Shown in pieces: positions 53,880 to 64,000 of a stretch of 64,000 nt of DNA (its first letter is position 1; the number at the start of each line of letters is the position of its first letter). A model generated the notes under the pieces. That model saw only the letters and a list, made by a program, of their open reading frames with translations. It was not told the origin of the DNA and did no database searches. Source of the DNA: Corythucha ciliata (lineage: Eukaryota; Arthropoda; Insecta; Hemiptera; Tingidae); contig CM075939.1 in NCBI GenBank assembly GCA_038030265.1, positions 26,517,253 to 26,581,252 of the forward strand. Reading direction: 5' to 3'. Position numbers and translations under genes: made by a program.

Positions 53880-54503
53880 TTGGGAGGCAGCGCTGGTGGG
53901 TTTTTATTGTTGGTTTCCGTTGATTTGAGCCTCGTTGCCGGGGAAAACTGATGAGCGCCTAGTGGAAAAATGATAAGAGGTGGGGGGGACACGGGGAGAT
54001 CATCTCGAGATGGCTTCTTATACTGCCTTCAATTTGTTTTCTTCAAAGACGCAACAGAGGACCAACCGAGTGACCCCCCCCCCCCCACTTCTCAACGACA
54101 ACCTCGAGAGGCCGAAAAAAAAAGCAGAAATTTTGTGTGATTCAAAAATGCTCGGATTTATGAAAACTTACGTCTGAAGCTAGAGTATAAAAGAGAATTA
54201 ACCGAAAGTCGTTTGTACCCAAACACTCTCAGTCATGTACCACAAATTTCACCGGTACGATTATTACTAGCCTTCTTTGACTTTGCCTTGGAGATTTTTT
54301 TTTCTATCACAGTACAATCACTGAATTTCAACATTCACTTCTAAAGTACTTTAGAAAAAAAGGTAACAACCGAAAGGCACTTAATTAAAACACTAAAATT
54401 ATCAAAATGAATCTACGTGAGCTCCAAACAAACGAATAACGAAATAATAAAGCCTCATTATAAACGAAAATTCAAGAAAATAATAAAAAAAAGTTCGCTT
54501 CCC
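53880..54503. other. Downstream flank / possible 3' UTR of vasa
   Basis: A C-run lies at 54066-54076. No canonical AATAAA is visible on the minus strand within 300 bp of the vasa stop, so the 3' end is undefined. Confidence 0.4.
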
Positions 54504-62729
<8,226 letters not shown>

Positions 62730-64000
62730 CTGTGACAGAACAAAAGGCGTTGACGTTGAGTGAGGATAACTTGACAGAACAGCGCAACATTCAAATTCAA
62801 AATCACATCAAATATAAATGACCCAGAGACCTGACTAAAGTCTCCCCCTAAATATCCTGGTAATTATCGGGATTCAACATCGTAAGAAACGATATCTGGT
62901 AGCTGGGGGCCTAAAAAATAACTATGGTTATTCCCACCATAAAACAGGCTAAACTAGTTATATGCGCCCAAATTGGCCAACCGTTTCACGCCTGGAAAAA
63001 GAAACTGACAATTAGTGCTCTGAAGAGCCAACTTTCAATTAATGCCCTAAAAATTACCAAACTGACCATTCGCGCACTTGAAAAAAAATACTCGGACTAT
63101 TCTGGTATGGCCAAAAATAGATACCGGCCATAACAACGTTTTTAAGGGAGTTACCCCTTGCCCTACGTGAGGACGGGTTTTAAGAATTTAGCGTTTGTAG
63201 AGGGTGCGCGATTTTAATTTAGGAAACTTTTGTTTATTTTTATCATCATATTTTTTTTTTTTTTTTTTTTGGTAGGCATCGGCATCGGTGTTCATTAGCC
63301 TTATGTTTCCTCATTTATTTCTAATTCTGTATTTTATCATCATTATTATTACATTATTATCATTAGTCCAATCAAATCGTATAAAAAAACGCTGCGAATT
63401 ATCGAACAATGCCTTATTATTTCGACTGTGGGTTTATTATTCATGGATGTAGTCAAATCCGGCTTGAAATTACATGAAAATCGACACCCCACACCCCTAT
63501 GACCCCAAATCCTTTGAAAATCCCCATTTTGGACCCGCTTTTGGCCCATAAAACCCAAGGAGGTTATTTGATCAAACTGATCAGATGTTAGGACCAACTA
63601 GACCCCAAATGGAGTCTATGTGCGAAAGAACGAGTTTTTTCGAGCAATCCTAGGGCAAGAGGCCCGGACGGCGGACGGACATTTTTCTTTTTTTTGCAGA
63701 TTTGGATTCTACGCACTTTGAAACGTAAAACTACAAATTTTGAGGGGGGGTCAAAAATTTTTTTTTCCGATACGATTACAAAGACTTATTGAGAAATAAT
63801 AAGCCAAAAATACCATACGTGGACAAAAATCTCGTCTTTGATTTTTTCACTTTATTTTATGTTTTTTGGGGTGAGGAACACGAATCTGAAGAGATCCAAC
63901 ACAATTCCCTTGTGCGTTTTGAGAAAATCGCGAAAAACTGATAATTTTTGGCACTTTTTTTAGTTTTTCGCTTGCAACTACTCAATGACGCTTTCTACGG
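62730..64000. other. Upstream intron or 5' flank of vasa
   Basis: Poly(T) at 63249-63270 and A/T-rich sequence. No start exon for vasa, no other gene and no clear element were recognised. Confidence 0.5.

Overview
This is eukaryotic nuclear DNA, most likely from an arthropod. The evidence is spliced genes with GT-AG introns, poly(A) signals, a class II nuclear tRNA gene, a germline vasa helicase and an EFHD2/Swiprosin gene close to the insect type. Nothing bacterial or viral was recognised. I cannot name the species.

Three protein-coding genes were assembled exon by exon, each with an unbroken reading frame across all junctions. (1) THOC1 (THO complex subunit, mRNA export), plus strand, 18-7482, 13 visible exons; the 5' end lies outside the window. 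(2) EFHD2/Swiprosin, minus strand, four coding exons at 38440-38268, 8735-8588, 8369-8235 and 8145-8002. Its first intron is 29.5 kb, almost half the window. THOC1 and EFHD2 converge tail to tail, with poly(A) signals only about 20 bp apart. (3) vasa/DDX4, minus strand, six exons from 62729 to 54504; the start codon was not found. A tRNA-Ser(AGA) gene sits inside the giant EFHD2 intron on the minus strand.

The rest, roughly 85 percent of the window, is intron or intergenic DNA packed with repeats. Two families of degenerate minisatellite-like arrays recur in both orientations. Family A has a unit of about 31 bp, built around GCTAATTCGCGGCTAAAA. Family B has a unit of about 35-40 bp, built around GAGCCAAATCCGCGAAATT. 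On and between them sit hAT-type DNA elements, three with perfect 8-bp target duplications, and a set of palindromic PIF/Harbinger-like elements with 3-bp TTA/TAA duplications. There is also a 1.5 kb foldback whose arms are tandem repeats, a 295-bp tandem repeat element present twice, and decayed hAT (ZMYM1-like) and possible Mutator transposase fragments.

Layout: 1-7.5 kb THOC1; 7.6-38.4 kb EFHD2 and its giant intron; 38.5-54.5 kb intergenic repeats; 54.5-62.7 kb vasa; 62.7-64 kb the presumed upstream intron or flank of vasa. The three genes are housekeeping, cytoskeletal and germline genes with no visible functional link.
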